A DNA stretch of 42,910 nt from Spirulinaceae cyanobacterium SM2_1_0 (GTDB lineage: Bacteria; Cyanobacteriota; Cyanobacteriia; Cyanobacteriales; Spirulinaceae). This document shows positions 16,836-24,894 of the stretch, piece by piece. Under the pieces are notes generated by a model, which was given only the letters and a program-made list of their open reading frames with translations, ran no database searches and was not told where the DNA came from. Within the stretch, counting starts at the first letter, position 1, and each line of letters opens with the position of its first letter. The stretch is taken from positions 1 through 42,910 of the forward strand of contig JAAUTY010000042.1 in the NCBI GenBank assembly GCA_012031265.1. Direction: 5' to 3'. A program made the position numbers and the translations under genes.

Positions 16836-17498
16836 TCAAAATTCAAAGGTCTGAATGCTCTGCTCAAAAATGGGCAACTGCTGTTCAAAGGCGTCGCGGC
16901 TGGCAGAGTAGACGACGACATAGAGGCGACCATTCTGCACGAAGAGATAGAACAACTGCTGGACATTGGCGACGAGCGATCGCGTCAACAAACGACCGCT
17001 GGTCTCGGCATTGACCTCGACCAACTCGCTGGCGACAATCTCCGATTGCTCGGCGAGCGCTTCTGCCGTGGCTGCCAGTAGTTCTTCAGTGGTCAGGTCA
17101 GTGGGAACCGTATCCGTGGCAATGTTGAGGTTGGTCAAGAAGCCGGTCTCGTCGAGCTGTGAATCAAAGGCGACCAGCGCGAAGGATTCGAGGTTGCCGC
17201 GAATGCTCGTGAGCCGTTGCTCAGCGTCAGGGATGGCGGTCGCCAGTTGCGCCGCGATCACCTCCAGCTCAGTCTGCGGGTTACCCCCCAAGAAATGACT
17301 CGGCAGGGCGATCGCCACGCCCTCCCCCTGCAAACGTTGCCAGTCGCTCGGCACTGGTGCCGCCGCCAGTTGCCAGGGCGACGGTTGCGGCGGCCTGGCC
17401 GCCACTGGTTCCATGCGACCGAACCCAACCAGAGCGCTCAGGCTGCTGAGGGCGATCACGCTGGCTATACGCGCGCGCGCATCGAAAAAAAAATCCAT
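16836..17498 (-). CDS. Secreted protein of unknown function
   Basis: A 220-residue protein with a basic-hydrophobic start (ARIASVIALSSLSALVGFG) that reads as a signal peptide, cleaved near residue 34. The remainder alternates strands and helices: GVAIALPSHFLGGNP, an SIRGNLESFALVAFDS block, and LLTRSLVANVQQLFYLFVQNGRLYVVVYSASRDAFEQQLP near the end, listed here in parts. The last region resembles PsbP- or DUF1795-like folds, where a strand pair and a final helix follow a G-x-LY motif. That resemblance is weak and no function is assigned. It lies between the PotD-like gene and folK, and its promoter region faces folK. Confidence 0.7.
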   Translation of the reverse strand: MDFFFDARARIASVIALSSLSALVGFGRMEPVAARPPQPSPWQLAAAPVPSDWQRLQGEGVAIALPSHFLGGNPQTELEVIAAQLATAIPDAEQRLTSIRGNLESFALVAFDSQLDETGFLTNLNIATDTVPTDLTTEELLAATAEALAEQSEIVASELVEVNAETSGRLLTRSLVANVQQLFYLFVQNGRLYVVVYSASRDAFEQQLPIFEQSIQTFEF

Positions 17499-17619
17499 CC
17501 CGCTTTTCTCAATTGCTATGATCGTAAGCTTATGACAATCCTGCGGTTCTGCGAGTCGTCTCAGTCACACTGAGACCGCTCACCGGCAAGCCCTAGCAGG
17601 CATTGATTCCAATTCTCGC

Positions 17620-18138
17620 GTGCCTAACCCTCAATCGCTCACTCCGACTCTCTGCGCGATCGCCCTCGGCAGCAACCTGGGCGAGCCACTGGCTCATGTC
17701 CAGGGCGCTGTGCAGTGCCTTGACCAGACCCCCACTCTCGCACTTCAAGCCTGCTCGCGCTGGTATTCCACCACAGCCGTCGGCCCGCCCCAGCCCGATT
17801 ACATCAACGGTTGCGTGCTAGTTCATAGCCAACTCGCGCCCCTCGCGTTGCTTGATCACCTACTTGCCATTGAGCGCCAGTTTGGTCGCATTCGCCGCGA
17901 GCGCAATGGGCCGCGCACGCTTGACCTTGACCTATTGCTCTACGGTGACCAAATCATTGATCTGCCGCGTCTGCAAGTGCCCCACCCGCGAATGTGCGAT
18001 CGCCCCTTTGTCCTCGTGCCCCTCGCCGAGATTGCCCCCGACTGGCACGTGCCCAACACCCAGCACACCGTCCGCCAACTCCTCCAAACCCTCGACAGCG
18101 CTGGCGTACACCGGCTGACTCCAGAAGTCTGCCCCTAG
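17620..18138 (+). CDS. folK: 2-amino-4-hydroxy-6-hydroxymethyldihydropteridine diphosphokinase
   Basis: A 172-residue protein from GTG 17620. It transfers pyrophosphate from ATP to 6-hydroxymethyl-7,8-dihydropterin in folate synthesis. All signatures are present: AIALGSNLGEP at the N-terminus, RWYSTTAVGPPQPDYINGCV for pterin binding, RRERNGPRTLDLDLLLYGD with the two catalytic aspartates, and HPRMCDRPFVLVPLAEIAP. The stop codon (TAG 18136-18138) is part of the inverted repeat of a MITE-like element. The element may have supplied the stop, although the length is normal. The GTG is favoured because residues before it are not family-like. Confidence 0.95.
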   Translation: MPNPQSLTPTLCAIALGSNLGEPLAHVQGAVQCLDQTPTLALQACSRWYSTTAVGPPQPDYINGCVLVHSQLAPLALLDHLLAIERQFGRIRRERNGPRTLDLDLLLYGDQIIDLPRLQVPHPRMCDRPFVLVPLAEIAPDWHVPNTQHTVRQLLQTLDSAGVHRLTPEVCP

Positions 18139-18247
18139 GGCGTGTCGTCAGTTAGAGCCAGAATCCAGATAGGGAAAGGGTCTCAGCCTTAACCAGTCGG
18201 CACTCAGTATTGGCAAGGGTTCTAAAGACAACTGACGACAGACCCTA
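18136..18247. mobile_element. 112-bp MITE-like element abutting folK
   Basis: The left end TAGGGCGTGTCGTCAGTT (18136-18153) and the right end, read on the minus strand, TAGGGTCTGTCGTCAGTT (18247-18230), agree at 16 of 18 positions. The TA at each border may be the duplicated target. The 76-bp interior is non-coding. The ends resemble those of IS5-group elements, but no full element is in the window to confirm the parent. Confidence 0.65.
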
Positions 18248-18249
18248 TC

Positions 18250-18427
18250 TGAGTTTTGAGTTCTAAGTTCTGAGTGCCTATAATCCGCGAATCCTATGGA
18301 TTTGGCAAGGGACTCGCATTGCCGCCAGCTTATACTAAAATCGGGTGCGTCTCAGTTTTGCAGCCCACTCTACAAGCAGCCGCTACGCGCCTCAATCCCC
18401 CGGCCCCTTCTCCCCAAGCTGGGCTAC
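18250..18427 (+). repeat. Degenerate copies of two dispersed repeats
   Basis: Bases ~18250-18340 match the 111-bp CTAGTAC element (GAGTTTTGAGTTCTAA, TGAGTGCCTATAATCC, CATTGCCGCC) with many changes. Bases 18343-18427 match the left half of the MITE-like element at 4037 (GGGTGCGTCTCAGTTTTG, CCACTCTACAAGCAGCCGCT, CCAAGCTGGG). Both are in the same orientation as at 2848 and 4037. Confidence 0.65.
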
Positions 18428-18549
18428 CGTATATATGTAAATCAGGATTCTAACTCGCTGAATCTTGGTCTGCCAAAATCGAGGACTGATCGGACGTTCC
18501 GACTCCTGAAACCTGCGCTTGGATGGGTTGTTGACCCACGAAAATGAAA

Positions 18550-18660
18550 CTAGTACAGGACGGCGGAAAAGAGATGCCCATTCAAAATCCCCAGGATTCC
18601 CGGATTGCAGGCACTCAGAACTCAAAATTTAGAACTCAAAACTCCGCGTAGCGGTACTAG
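18550..18660 (-). repeat. 111-bp dispersed repeat with CTAGTAC/GTACTAG ends, full inverted copy
   Basis: This copy has the same length as 2848-2958, inverted: it starts CTAGTACAGGACGGCGG and ends CTCCGCGTAGCGGTACTAG. Near-identity at a distance of ~15 kb implies recent movement or conversion. The surrounding 18428-18549 holds no recognisable gene. Confidence 0.8.
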
Positions 18661-18699
18661 CTCATCGCCAGGGTTTCAGGACTTGTGTATACACAGTAG

Positions 18700-18787
18700 C
18701 CAGCTTGGGAGAAGGGGTCAGGGAGATGTAGATGCACAGCGGCTGCTCGCAGAGTGAGCCGTGAATTTGTGGAAGTGGGATACATCC
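18700..18787 (-). repeat. Partial inverted copy of the 4037-type element
   Basis: On the minus strand this reads GGATGTATCCCACTT, CACTCTGCGAGCAGCCGCTG and CCCCTTCTCCCAAGCTGG in order, matching the left half of 4037-4229. It lies just after a TGTGTATACACA palindrome (about 18684-18695). With the copies at 18250-18660 it forms a cluster of nested repeats filling most of the 887 bp between folK and hpnH. No gene is seen in that gap. Confidence 0.6.
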
Positions 18788-19025
18788 TGCACTGACGGCA
18801 GTGAGATTAACGTCAACGTGACGGGATGGCCGCGATCGCCTGACCCACACCGCAACCAGATCATTGACCGGCCTAACTGCACAGGATTGTGCCCTGGGCA
18901 ACGCTAAATTTGCGGTATAACTATTCGGTACGTAAACATCACGATTTCGTTACCTGCGGCTACATAGGTTTGCGACGGCCCGCAGATACGTTCCCTGGCA
19001 ACCCCGATTTAGGTGTGAGAAGACT

Positions 19026-20048
19026 ATGGCAATCAGTTGGCTGCAAGCCCTCGAAGTCGGCAAATATTTGGTCGCGCAACGGCTGCGCGGGCGCAAGCGC
19101 TTTCCGCTCGTGCTGATGCTGGAACCCTTGTTCCGTTGCAATCTGGCTTGCTCGGGCTGCGGTAAGATCCAGCACCCCAAAGAAATCCTCAAGCAAAATC
19201 TCTCGCCCGCAGACTGCTTCGCGGCCGTGGAAGAGTGCGGCGCACCAGTGGTCTCGATTCCTGGCGGTGAACCACTGCTGCATCCGCAGATCGACGAGAT
19301 TGTGCGCGGCTTGGTTGAGCGCAAAAAGTTTGTCTATCTCTGCACCAACGGGATCCTACTCGAAAAGAGCCTCGACAAATTTGAGCCGTCGCCCTACCTG
19401 AGCTTCAGCGTTCACCTCGACGGCATGAAGGAACTCCACGATCACTGCGTGGATCGCAAGGGCGTTTTTGACATCGCGATCAGTGCCATCCGCGCCGCCA
19501 AAGCGCGGGGCTTCCGGGTCACGACCAACACGACCGTTTTTGACGGTGCTGACCCCCAAGAAATTCAACGCCTCTTCGACTACCTGACCGAGCTGGAAGT
19601 CGATGGCATGATGATTTCACCCGGCTACAGCTACGAGTGGGCCCCTGACCAAGACCATTTCCTCCAGCGCGAGCAGACCCGCGCCCTGTTCCGGGAGATC
19701 CTCTCGCCTTTCAAATCGGGGCAGAAGCAGTGGCAGTTTAACCACAATCCCCTCTTCCTCGACTTCCTGATCGGCGATAAGGACTACGAATGTACGCCCT
19801 GGGGCAGCCCTAGCTACAGCGTCCTCGGCTGGCAGAAGCCCTGCTACTTGCTCAATGAGGGGCACTACCGCACTTTCCAGGAACTCCTGGACGAGACCGA
19901 CTGGAGCCAGTACGGGCGCAAGAGTGGTAATCCCAAGTGCCAGGACTGCATGGTTCACTGCGGCTACGAGCCGACCGCCGCGATGGATGCGATGGAGCCG
20001 AACAACATCGGGCGGTCGATCGGGACATTGCTGGGCGTCGGGCGCTAG
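19026..20048 (+). CDS. hpnH: Adenosyl-hopene transferase HpnH (B12-binding-type radical SAM)
   Basis: A 340-residue protein. HpnH joins the 5'-deoxyadenosyl radical to diploptene, the first step in making extended hopanoids. The radical-SAM cluster motif is C38-x3-C42-x2-C45 ([16 protein letters not shown]). [22 protein letters not shown] and [15 protein letters not shown] follow in the expected order. A second cysteine group near the C-terminus ([12 protein letters not shown]) is also family-typical. There is no signal peptide; it is cytoplasmic or membrane-associated. The squalene-hopene cyclase gene is not in the window. Start ATG 19026 follows an AGGTGTGAGAAG stretch. The gene stands alone, with a strong hairpin downstream. 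Confidence 0.95.
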   Translation: MAISWLQALEVGKYLVAQRLRGRKRFPLVLMLEPLFRCNLACSGCGKIQHPKEILKQNLSPADCFAAVEECGAPVVSIPGGEPLLHPQIDEIVRGLVERKKFVYLCTNGILLEKSLDKFEPSPYLSFSVHLDGMKELHDHCVDRKGVFDIAISAIRAAKARGFRVTTNTTVFDGADPQEIQRLFDYLTELEVDGMMISPGYSYEWAPDQDHFLQREQTRALFREILSPFKSGQKQWQFNHNPLFLDFLIGDKDYECTPWGSPSYSVLGWQKPCYLLNEGHYRTFQELLDETDWSQYGRKSGNPKCQDCMVHCGYEPTAAMDAMEPNNIGRSIGTLLGVGR

Positions 20049-20081
20049 TACCGCTACGCGGAATGATGAGTGATGAGCTTT

Positions 20082-20141
20082 GAGTTCTCAGTTTTGAATT
20101 TTGAGTGGCAACGTTTACTCAAAATTCAAAACTCAAAACTC
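20082..20141. terminator. Long hairpin downstream of hpnH
   Basis: A 15-bp perfect stem (20092-20106 with 20117-20131) around a 10-base loop is extended by an imperfect outer stem to ~25 bp. The arms are built from the TTTTGAATTTTGAGT words also seen in the dispersed CTAGTAC repeat, and a 5' fragment of that repeat (CTAGTACCGCTACGCGG) lies at 20045-20060. It would act as a transcription stop or mRNA end stabiliser. Confidence 0.5.
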
Positions 20142-20237
20142 GGAACTTGATTCAGTCTCACTCCCAAGCGGGTTGATCGGGCAAAATCCCCAAATTCCCC
20201 CAACCAGGGCGATCGCGCCCTGGCTCCTTTTCGGCCG

Positions 20238-20774
20238 TCATAGCGCCCGCTGCAAGATCAAGTCGGTCTGGCGATCGCGCCCCAGCCAGAAATCATGCGC
20301 CCCAACGGCCGTAAACCCCCAACGCTGATAGAAGGCACGGGCGCGGTGATTGTGCTCCCAGACACCGAGCCAGAGCGTTTGATACCCCTCGGCGCGTGCT
20401 CGATCGAGGCAGGCCTGCATTAGGGCGCGACCGTACCCCCGGCCAGTCCAAGCTTGCCGCAGATAGAGTCGAACCAGCTCGAGCGGCGCATCGCCACTGA
20501 CGGGATCAGGTACGGCACTGGCTTGCAGCTTGGCGTAGCCCACGACGGTTGACCCCACCGCTGCGAGCAGAAAAGTAGCCGCCGGATCAGCTAGCTCAGT
20601 GGCGATTTGCGTCGGACTGAACCGCGTCGCCAGATAATCGGCCATGTCAGCGGGATCGTTGTCGGCCGCGAAGGTTTCCCGAAAGGTCTGGGCCGCCAGC
20701 TCAGCCACTCGCACCGCTTCCGTCGGAGTGGCCTGCCGAATGGTGAGCGGGGTTACTGAAGCTTCGTCCGCCAT
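20238..20774 (-). CDS. GNAT-family N-acetyltransferase
   Basis: A 178-residue GNAT. The N-terminal IRQATPTEAVRVAELAAQTF strand-helix is followed by AAVGSTVVGYAKLQ, the acetyl-CoA pyrophosphate loop R-x2-W-T-G-R-G-Y-G-R-A-L (~109-120) and LGVWEHNHRARAFYQRWGF (motif B). The substrate, an amine on a small molecule or a protein N-terminus, cannot be predicted. It begins three bases after the end of the MinD-like gene (start 20774, stop 20778-20780), so the two form one transcription unit read leftwards. No residue of the CoA site is missing. Confidence 0.92.
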   Translation of the reverse strand: MADEASVTPLTIRQATPTEAVRVAELAAQTFRETFAADNDPADMADYLATRFSPTQIATELADPAATFLLAAVGSTVVGYAKLQASAVPDPVSGDAPLELVRLYLRQAWTGRGYGRALMQACLDRARAEGYQTLWLGVWEHNHRARAFYQRWGFTAVGAHDFWLGRDRQTDLILQRAL

Positions 20775-20777
20775 TGC

Positions 20778-21866
20778 TCAGGAATCCAACGCCTGCCAGA
20801 TATTCGCAGTGACTCGTCGGCGCTGGCGCGGTGCGATCGCCGGTCGGTAGTAGCGGCGATCGCCATCGGTTTCAGCGGCCAAAATGCCGCGCGCCAGCAG
20901 GTCTTCCACCATTTGACCCGCTTCAGTTGCGCTGCTGACCGGGGCATTTTCCTGGAGGAAGGCGATCGCCTCATCGTCGGTCACGCGGTGGCTCCGCAGC
21001 GCCCAATTGAGGAAATGACGCGTCTGTTCTGGAAGGTCAATCAGATCGAGCAGGCTCAGTCCAACCGCCGACTTCACGGCCAACCGACGCAGCCGCCGCT
21101 GACTTCGGCCGCCCACCGTCGCCTGCAAGTGACGAGCAAGATCCTGGATGGCGAGGCTGAACGGGGCCTCTGGGTAGCGAGAATAGATGAGCTCCTGACC
21201 GTTGAGCAGCGCCATTTCAGCCGTCCAAGGCAGCAGACTTGCAATCGTTGTTGCGTAAGCTAGTTCTACTTGCTCGCGCCAACGTTGGGTATCCAGAGCA
21301 GTAGGGAGGGCGTTGAAAATTAGTTGCACCTGCGGGATGCCGAGCCGTTGCAAAATCTCCAAGCTGACGGCCACCCCCTGAAAATCCCGGCGGTCAATGC
21401 CAACGGTTAGTAATACTAGATCACTCAAGGCCAAGGGGGCGAGGCTCGCCGGGTGCAGGCCGGGAGTGAGTGCCAGCAGGATCAGGTCGAGATGAAACTC
21501 TTGAGCCAGGGATTGGAGCTGATTGTAGAGGAGAGGGGCATCGGTATTGAGGGAAGTCGCGCTGCGCAGCAAATAAAGTGCGCCGGTCGCCCAACGCGCG
21601 CCGCCGCTGCCGAGAAGATAGCTGACATCGGCGATCGCCTCATGCCAGGGGGGAGGCGTGGGCCAATCCGCACTCAGCGCGCGCGGCGGATAGTCCGGGG
21701 CTAGCCCAAAGCGGCTGAGTAGATCAGTGGTTTCGGGCTGGCGATCACTTGTATCCACAATTGCCACACGCCGACCCTGCTGAGCGAGCGCCGCGCCCAA
21801 GCATCCGGTAATATGGCTGCGGCCGACACCACTTCGGCAAGCATGGATCGCAATGGTTTTGGACAT
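20778..21866 (-). CDS. MinD/ParA-family ATPase-like protein with an altered P-loop
   Basis: A 362-residue protein from ATG 21866 (an ATG three codons upstream is possible). The N-terminal ~260 residues follow the MinD/ParA fold: TIAIHACRSGVGRSHITGCLG, RVAIVDTSDRQPE, LDLILLALTPGLHP and LVLLTVGIDRRDFQGVAVSLE. In the Walker A segment, cyanobacterial relatives normally have G-x-G-K-S, whereas here it reads SGVGRSH. Both lysines of the deviant motif are arginine or serine, so ATP hydrolysis may be lost. A C-terminal ~100-residue extension (FLNWALRSHRVTDDEAIAFLQ, a possible winged helix) is unrecognised. The GNAT gene follows after three bases. Its partner or cargo is unknown. Confidence 0.8.
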   Translation of the reverse strand: MSKTIAIHACRSGVGRSHITGCLGAALAQQGRRVAIVDTSDRQPETTDLLSRFGLAPDYPPRALSADWPTPPPWHEAIADVSYLLGSGGARWATGALYLLRSATSLNTDAPLLYNQLQSLAQEFHLDLILLALTPGLHPASLAPLALSDLVLLTVGIDRRDFQGVAVSLEILQRLGIPQVQLIFNALPTALDTQRWREQVELAYATTIASLLPWTAEMALLNGQELIYSRYPEAPFSLAIQDLARHLQATVGGRSQRRLRRLAVKSAVGLSLLDLIDLPEQTRHFLNWALRSHRVTDDEAIAFLQENAPVSSATEAGQMVEDLLARGILAAETDGDRRYYRPAIAPRQRRRVTANIWQALDS

Positions 21867-22002
21867 GCGACACACTAAAAAACCAACTAGGGCAAATTCC
21901 GACGAGCGGGCAGCACCTGTGTCAGTATAGTCAAACTCTACCGCTAGCGGGGGCCGACTGCGATGTTATTGTAGATTTCATCCTCTAAGTTGTTAGCCGC
22001 TG

Positions 22003-22290
22003 ATGGCACAGCAGACCGACCAGCAACACCCCCAAGAACAGACGGATCAGGCGCTTGTCGAGCGCATTTTGCAAGCTGGCCAGACCGATCAGAATTTGAT
22101 CGAAGTGGCGCGTCTGCACATCCGCTACCAAAACTTTCCCGGTGCACGGGCGCTCCAGCAGCAACTGGCACAGATTTTGCAAGCCTGGGGCTTGAGCGAA
22201 ACCGAGCTGATGGCGCGATCGCGCCAGCTCTATGTCAGCGGTCAAGTCGCGCGTCAGCGACAGCGCGAGGAACAGCAGGATTGGAGTTAG
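22003..22290 (+). CDS. DUF3288 family protein
   Basis: A 95-residue protein of a family almost restricted to cyanobacteria. The recognisable core is NLIEVARLHIRYQNFPGARALQQQLAQILQAWGLSE, given here in outline: a helix with ARL-IRY, an FPGAR turn, and a WGLSE segment, followed by a charged tail rich in Gln and Arg. It has no membrane segment and no known activity. It lies 130 bp upstream of mrp in the same direction. The family assignment is by recall of the FPGAR-containing motif. Confidence 0.8.
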   Translation: MAQQTDQQHPQEQTDQALVERILQAGQTDQNLIEVARLHIRYQNFPGARALQQQLAQILQAWGLSETELMARSRQLYVSGQVARQRQREEQQDWS

Positions 22291-22420
22291 GTTTGCAGGC
22301 TTGCTCCAGACCTGGGCTGTCGTCGCGAAATCCCCCTTGTCATAGAGCGATCGCGTCAACACAGCCGTTACCATAAGAGGCTGTGGTGGCGATGCCAAAT
22401 TTTTAAACCTTGTCCGTACT

Positions 22421-23491
22421 ATGCTCGATTCCCAAGCCGTTTTAGATATACTCCGCCCTGTTCAAGACCCCGAGCTGCAAAAAAGCCTCGTGGAACTGAA
22501 CATGATCCGCAATGTCACCATCGATGCCGAGGGGAATGTGCGCTTCACCCTCGTCCTCACCACACCCGCCTGCCCACTGCGTGAATTTATCGTCGAAGAT
22601 TGTCAGAAGGCGGTGAAAACCCTGGCTGGCGTTGGCGCGGTGGAAGTGGATGTCACGGCCGAAACCCCGCAGCAGAAGGTCACACTCCCCAATCAGCAGG
22701 GCGTGCCGGGGATCAAAAATATCATCGCCATCTCCAGCGGTAAGGGCGGTGTCGGCAAGAGCACGGTGGCGGTGAATGTCGCCGTCGCCCTCGCCCAAGC
22801 CGGGGCCAAAACCGGCCTGCTGGATGCCGACATCTACGGCCCCAACGCGCCGACGATGCTCGGCTTGGCGAGCGCCAAGGTGATGGTGCAAAAAGACAGC
22901 AAAGATCAAGATGTCCTGGAACCGGCTTTCAACCACGGTATCAAGATGGTGTCGATGGGCTTTCTGATCGATCCTGATCAACCGGTGATCTGGCGCGGCC
23001 CGATGCTGAATGGCATCATCCGCCAGTTTCTCTACCAGGTGGACTGGGGAGAATTGGATTACTTGGTCATCGATCTACCACCAGGGACGGGTGACGCGCA
23101 GCTCACGCTGATCCAAGCAGTGCCGATGTCGGGCGCAGTCATCGTCACGACTCCACAGACTGTCTCGTTGCTGGACGCGCGGCGCGGTCTGAAAATGTTC
23201 GAGCAACTGGGTGCCAAAGTGCTAGGCATTGTCGAAAATATGAGTTATTTCATTCCCCCCGATTTGCCGAATCGCCGCTACGACCTCTTTGGGTCTGGTG
23301 GCGGCGAAAAGACCGCTCAGGAACTGGGTGTGCCTTTTCTGGGTGGTGTGCCGTTAGAAATCCCGGTGCGGGAGGGCGGCGATCGCGGTATCCCGATCGT
23401 GGTTGAATTCCCGGACTCGGCGGCCGCCAAAGCACTGACGGCGATCGCCCAACAAATCGCTGCTAAAGTATCCGTAGCAGCTCTGACTTAG
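22421..23491 (+). CDS. mrp: Mrp/ApbC-type Fe-S cluster carrier ATPase
   Basis: A 356-residue protein. Residues 1-85 form a MIP18/DUF59-like domain (LRPVQDPELQKSLVELNMI, then ACPLREFI). From ~100 there is a ParA-like ATPase with the deviant Walker A SSGKGGVGKST, DADIYGPNAPTMLG and YLVIDLPPGTGDAQ. Proteins of this type hold an Fe-S cluster and hand it to apoproteins. Where many have a CxxC near the NMSYF block, this one reads NMSYFIPPDLPN with no cysteine pair. Cyanobacterial homologues share this variant, as I recall. The stop is 21 bp before rodA, so co-transcription is likely. Confidence 0.93.
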   Translation: MLDSQAVLDILRPVQDPELQKSLVELNMIRNVTIDAEGNVRFTLVLTTPACPLREFIVEDCQKAVKTLAGVGAVEVDVTAETPQQKVTLPNQQGVPGIKNIIAISSGKGGVGKSTVAVNVAVALAQAGAKTGLLDADIYGPNAPTMLGLASAKVMVQKDSKDQDVLEPAFNHGIKMVSMGFLIDPDQPVIWRGPMLNGIIRQFLYQVDWGELDYLVIDLPPGTGDAQLTLIQAVPMSGAVIVTTPQTVSLLDARRGLKMFEQLGAKVLGIVENMSYFIPPDLPNRRYDLFGSGGGEKTAQELGVPFLGGVPLEIPVREGGDRGIPIVVEFPDSAAAKALTAIAQQIAAKVSVAALT

Positions 23492-23512
23492 ACGCTCAAT
23501 TTTGACACTCCT

Positions 23513-24766
23513 ATGCAACGTTCCTTCGGTCGCCTGCACTGGAAATCCTGGTTACTGGGTTGGCAGCAGATTGATTTGATTTTGCTGTTTTTGGTCATTG
23601 CCCTGACCTCCTTCGGCGGCATCATGATCCGTAGCACTGAGCTGAACCAAGGCCTCACCGATTGGTGGCAGCACTGGCTCATGGGTGGTATCGGCCTGGT
23701 GATCGCGCTGCTCCTGGCGCGAGTCCGTTACGAGTTCCTCGTGCAGTGGCATTGGGTCTTTTACGGTCTGACCAATTTGTCACTGACCGCGGTAATGATC
23801 ATCGGCAGCTCCGCCAAAGGTGCCCAGCGTTGGATTGGCATTGGCGGTTTTAATTTCCAGCCCTCGGAGTTTGCCAAGCTGGGCCTGATTGTAACCATGG
23901 CGGCGCTGCTGCACTCGCGACCGGCTGCGACGCTGCCGGCTGTCTTCCGCGCTCTAGCGATTACCGCCGTGCCTTGGGCGCTCGTCTTTCTGCAACCCGA
24001 TTTGGGGACTTCGCTAGTTTTTGGGGCGATCGCTCTGGGAATGCTCTATTGGGGCAATGCCAACCCCGGCTGGCTGCTGTTGATGGTCTCACCGCTAGCC
24101 TCAGCCTTACTGTTTAACCTGTATTTCCCCGGCTGGCTGTCTTGGCTGTCGATTGTCGGTCTCGTCGCCTGGCTGACCCTGCCGTGGCGTGCTGTCGGGA
24201 CGGGTGTGGTCGCGCTAATCAATTTGGCGTCGGGAACGCTGGGGGGCTTTTTCTGGGACTTGCTCAAGGATTACCAAAAAGACCGCCTACTGCTGTTTCT
24301 CTCGCCAGAGCGTGATCCGCTGGGTGGTGGCTACCACCTGATCCAGTCGCGGATCGCGATCGGAGCCGGTGAACTTACTGGCAAAGGACTGTACCAAGGC
24401 ACGCAAACCCAGTTGAATTTCATCCCTGAACAACACACTGACTTCATCTTTTCCGCCGTGGGCGAGGAACTGGGCTTTATCGGCGGCATGTGCCTCCTCG
24501 TCGTATTTTGGCTGCTGTGTTGGCGACTGATCGCGATCGCCCAGAGCGCCAGTGACAACTTCGGCTCACTCCTCACGGTGGGCGTGCTCTCCATGATCGC
24601 CTTCCAGGTTTTTGTCAATATCAGCATGACCGTCGGCCTCGCCCCGATCACCGGCATCCCCCTGCCCTGGATGAGCTACGGCCGCTCCGCGTTGTTGACC
24701 AATTTCATTGCCATCGGCCTGGTGCAATCAGTAGCGAACAACCGACCTCGCCTGCATTTTCGCTGA
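23513..24766 (+). CDS. rodA: SEDS-family glycosyltransferase RodA
   Basis: A 417-residue polytopic membrane protein of the SEDS (shape, elongation, division, sporulation) family. About ten membrane segments can be drawn, beginning QIDLILLFLVIALTSFGG. Family landmarks: KGAQRWIGIGGFNFQPSEFAKL, LVFLQPDLGTSLVF, GKGLYQGTQTQLNFIPEQHTDFIF, VGEELGFIGG and GIPLPWMSYGRSALL. RodA polymerises peptidoglycan glycan strands together with a class B PBP, which is not found here. It is assigned RodA rather than FtsW from the N-terminal half and the GLYQGTQTQLNF variant. It follows mrp by 21 bp. Confidence 0.93.
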   Translation: MQRSFGRLHWKSWLLGWQQIDLILLFLVIALTSFGGIMIRSTELNQGLTDWWQHWLMGGIGLVIALLLARVRYEFLVQWHWVFYGLTNLSLTAVMIIGSSAKGAQRWIGIGGFNFQPSEFAKLGLIVTMAALLHSRPAATLPAVFRALAITAVPWALVFLQPDLGTSLVFGAIALGMLYWGNANPGWLLLMVSPLASALLFNLYFPGWLSWLSIVGLVAWLTLPWRAVGTGVVALINLASGTLGGFFWDLLKDYQKDRLLLFLSPERDPLGGGYHLIQSRIAIGAGELTGKGLYQGTQTQLNFIPEQHTDFIFSAVGEELGFIGGMCLLVVFWLLCWRLIAIAQSASDNFGSLLTVGVLSMIAFQVFVNISMTVGLAPITGIPLPWMSYGRSALLTNFIAIGLVQSVANNRPRLHFR

Positions 24767-24802
24767 GTCAGTGGGCTGGCGCGATCGCCAGTCGCCACTG
24801 AC
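24767..24802 (+). terminator. Hairpin directly after rodA
   Basis: GTCAGTGG pairs with CCACTGAC and CTGGCG with CGCCAG across a CGAT loop, a two-part stem beginning at the base after the rodA stop. No T-tract follows (ATTAAGCT), so termination efficiency is uncertain. The loop region contains a HIP1 half-site. Confidence 0.5.
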
Positions 24803-24894
24803 ATTAAGCTGTGTAGCGAAAGTCACACGGATGCTGAGACAGTCGCCTAGAATACAAGTATCGAGGCGGTATTACGACCAAGGAGCGCGAACCT

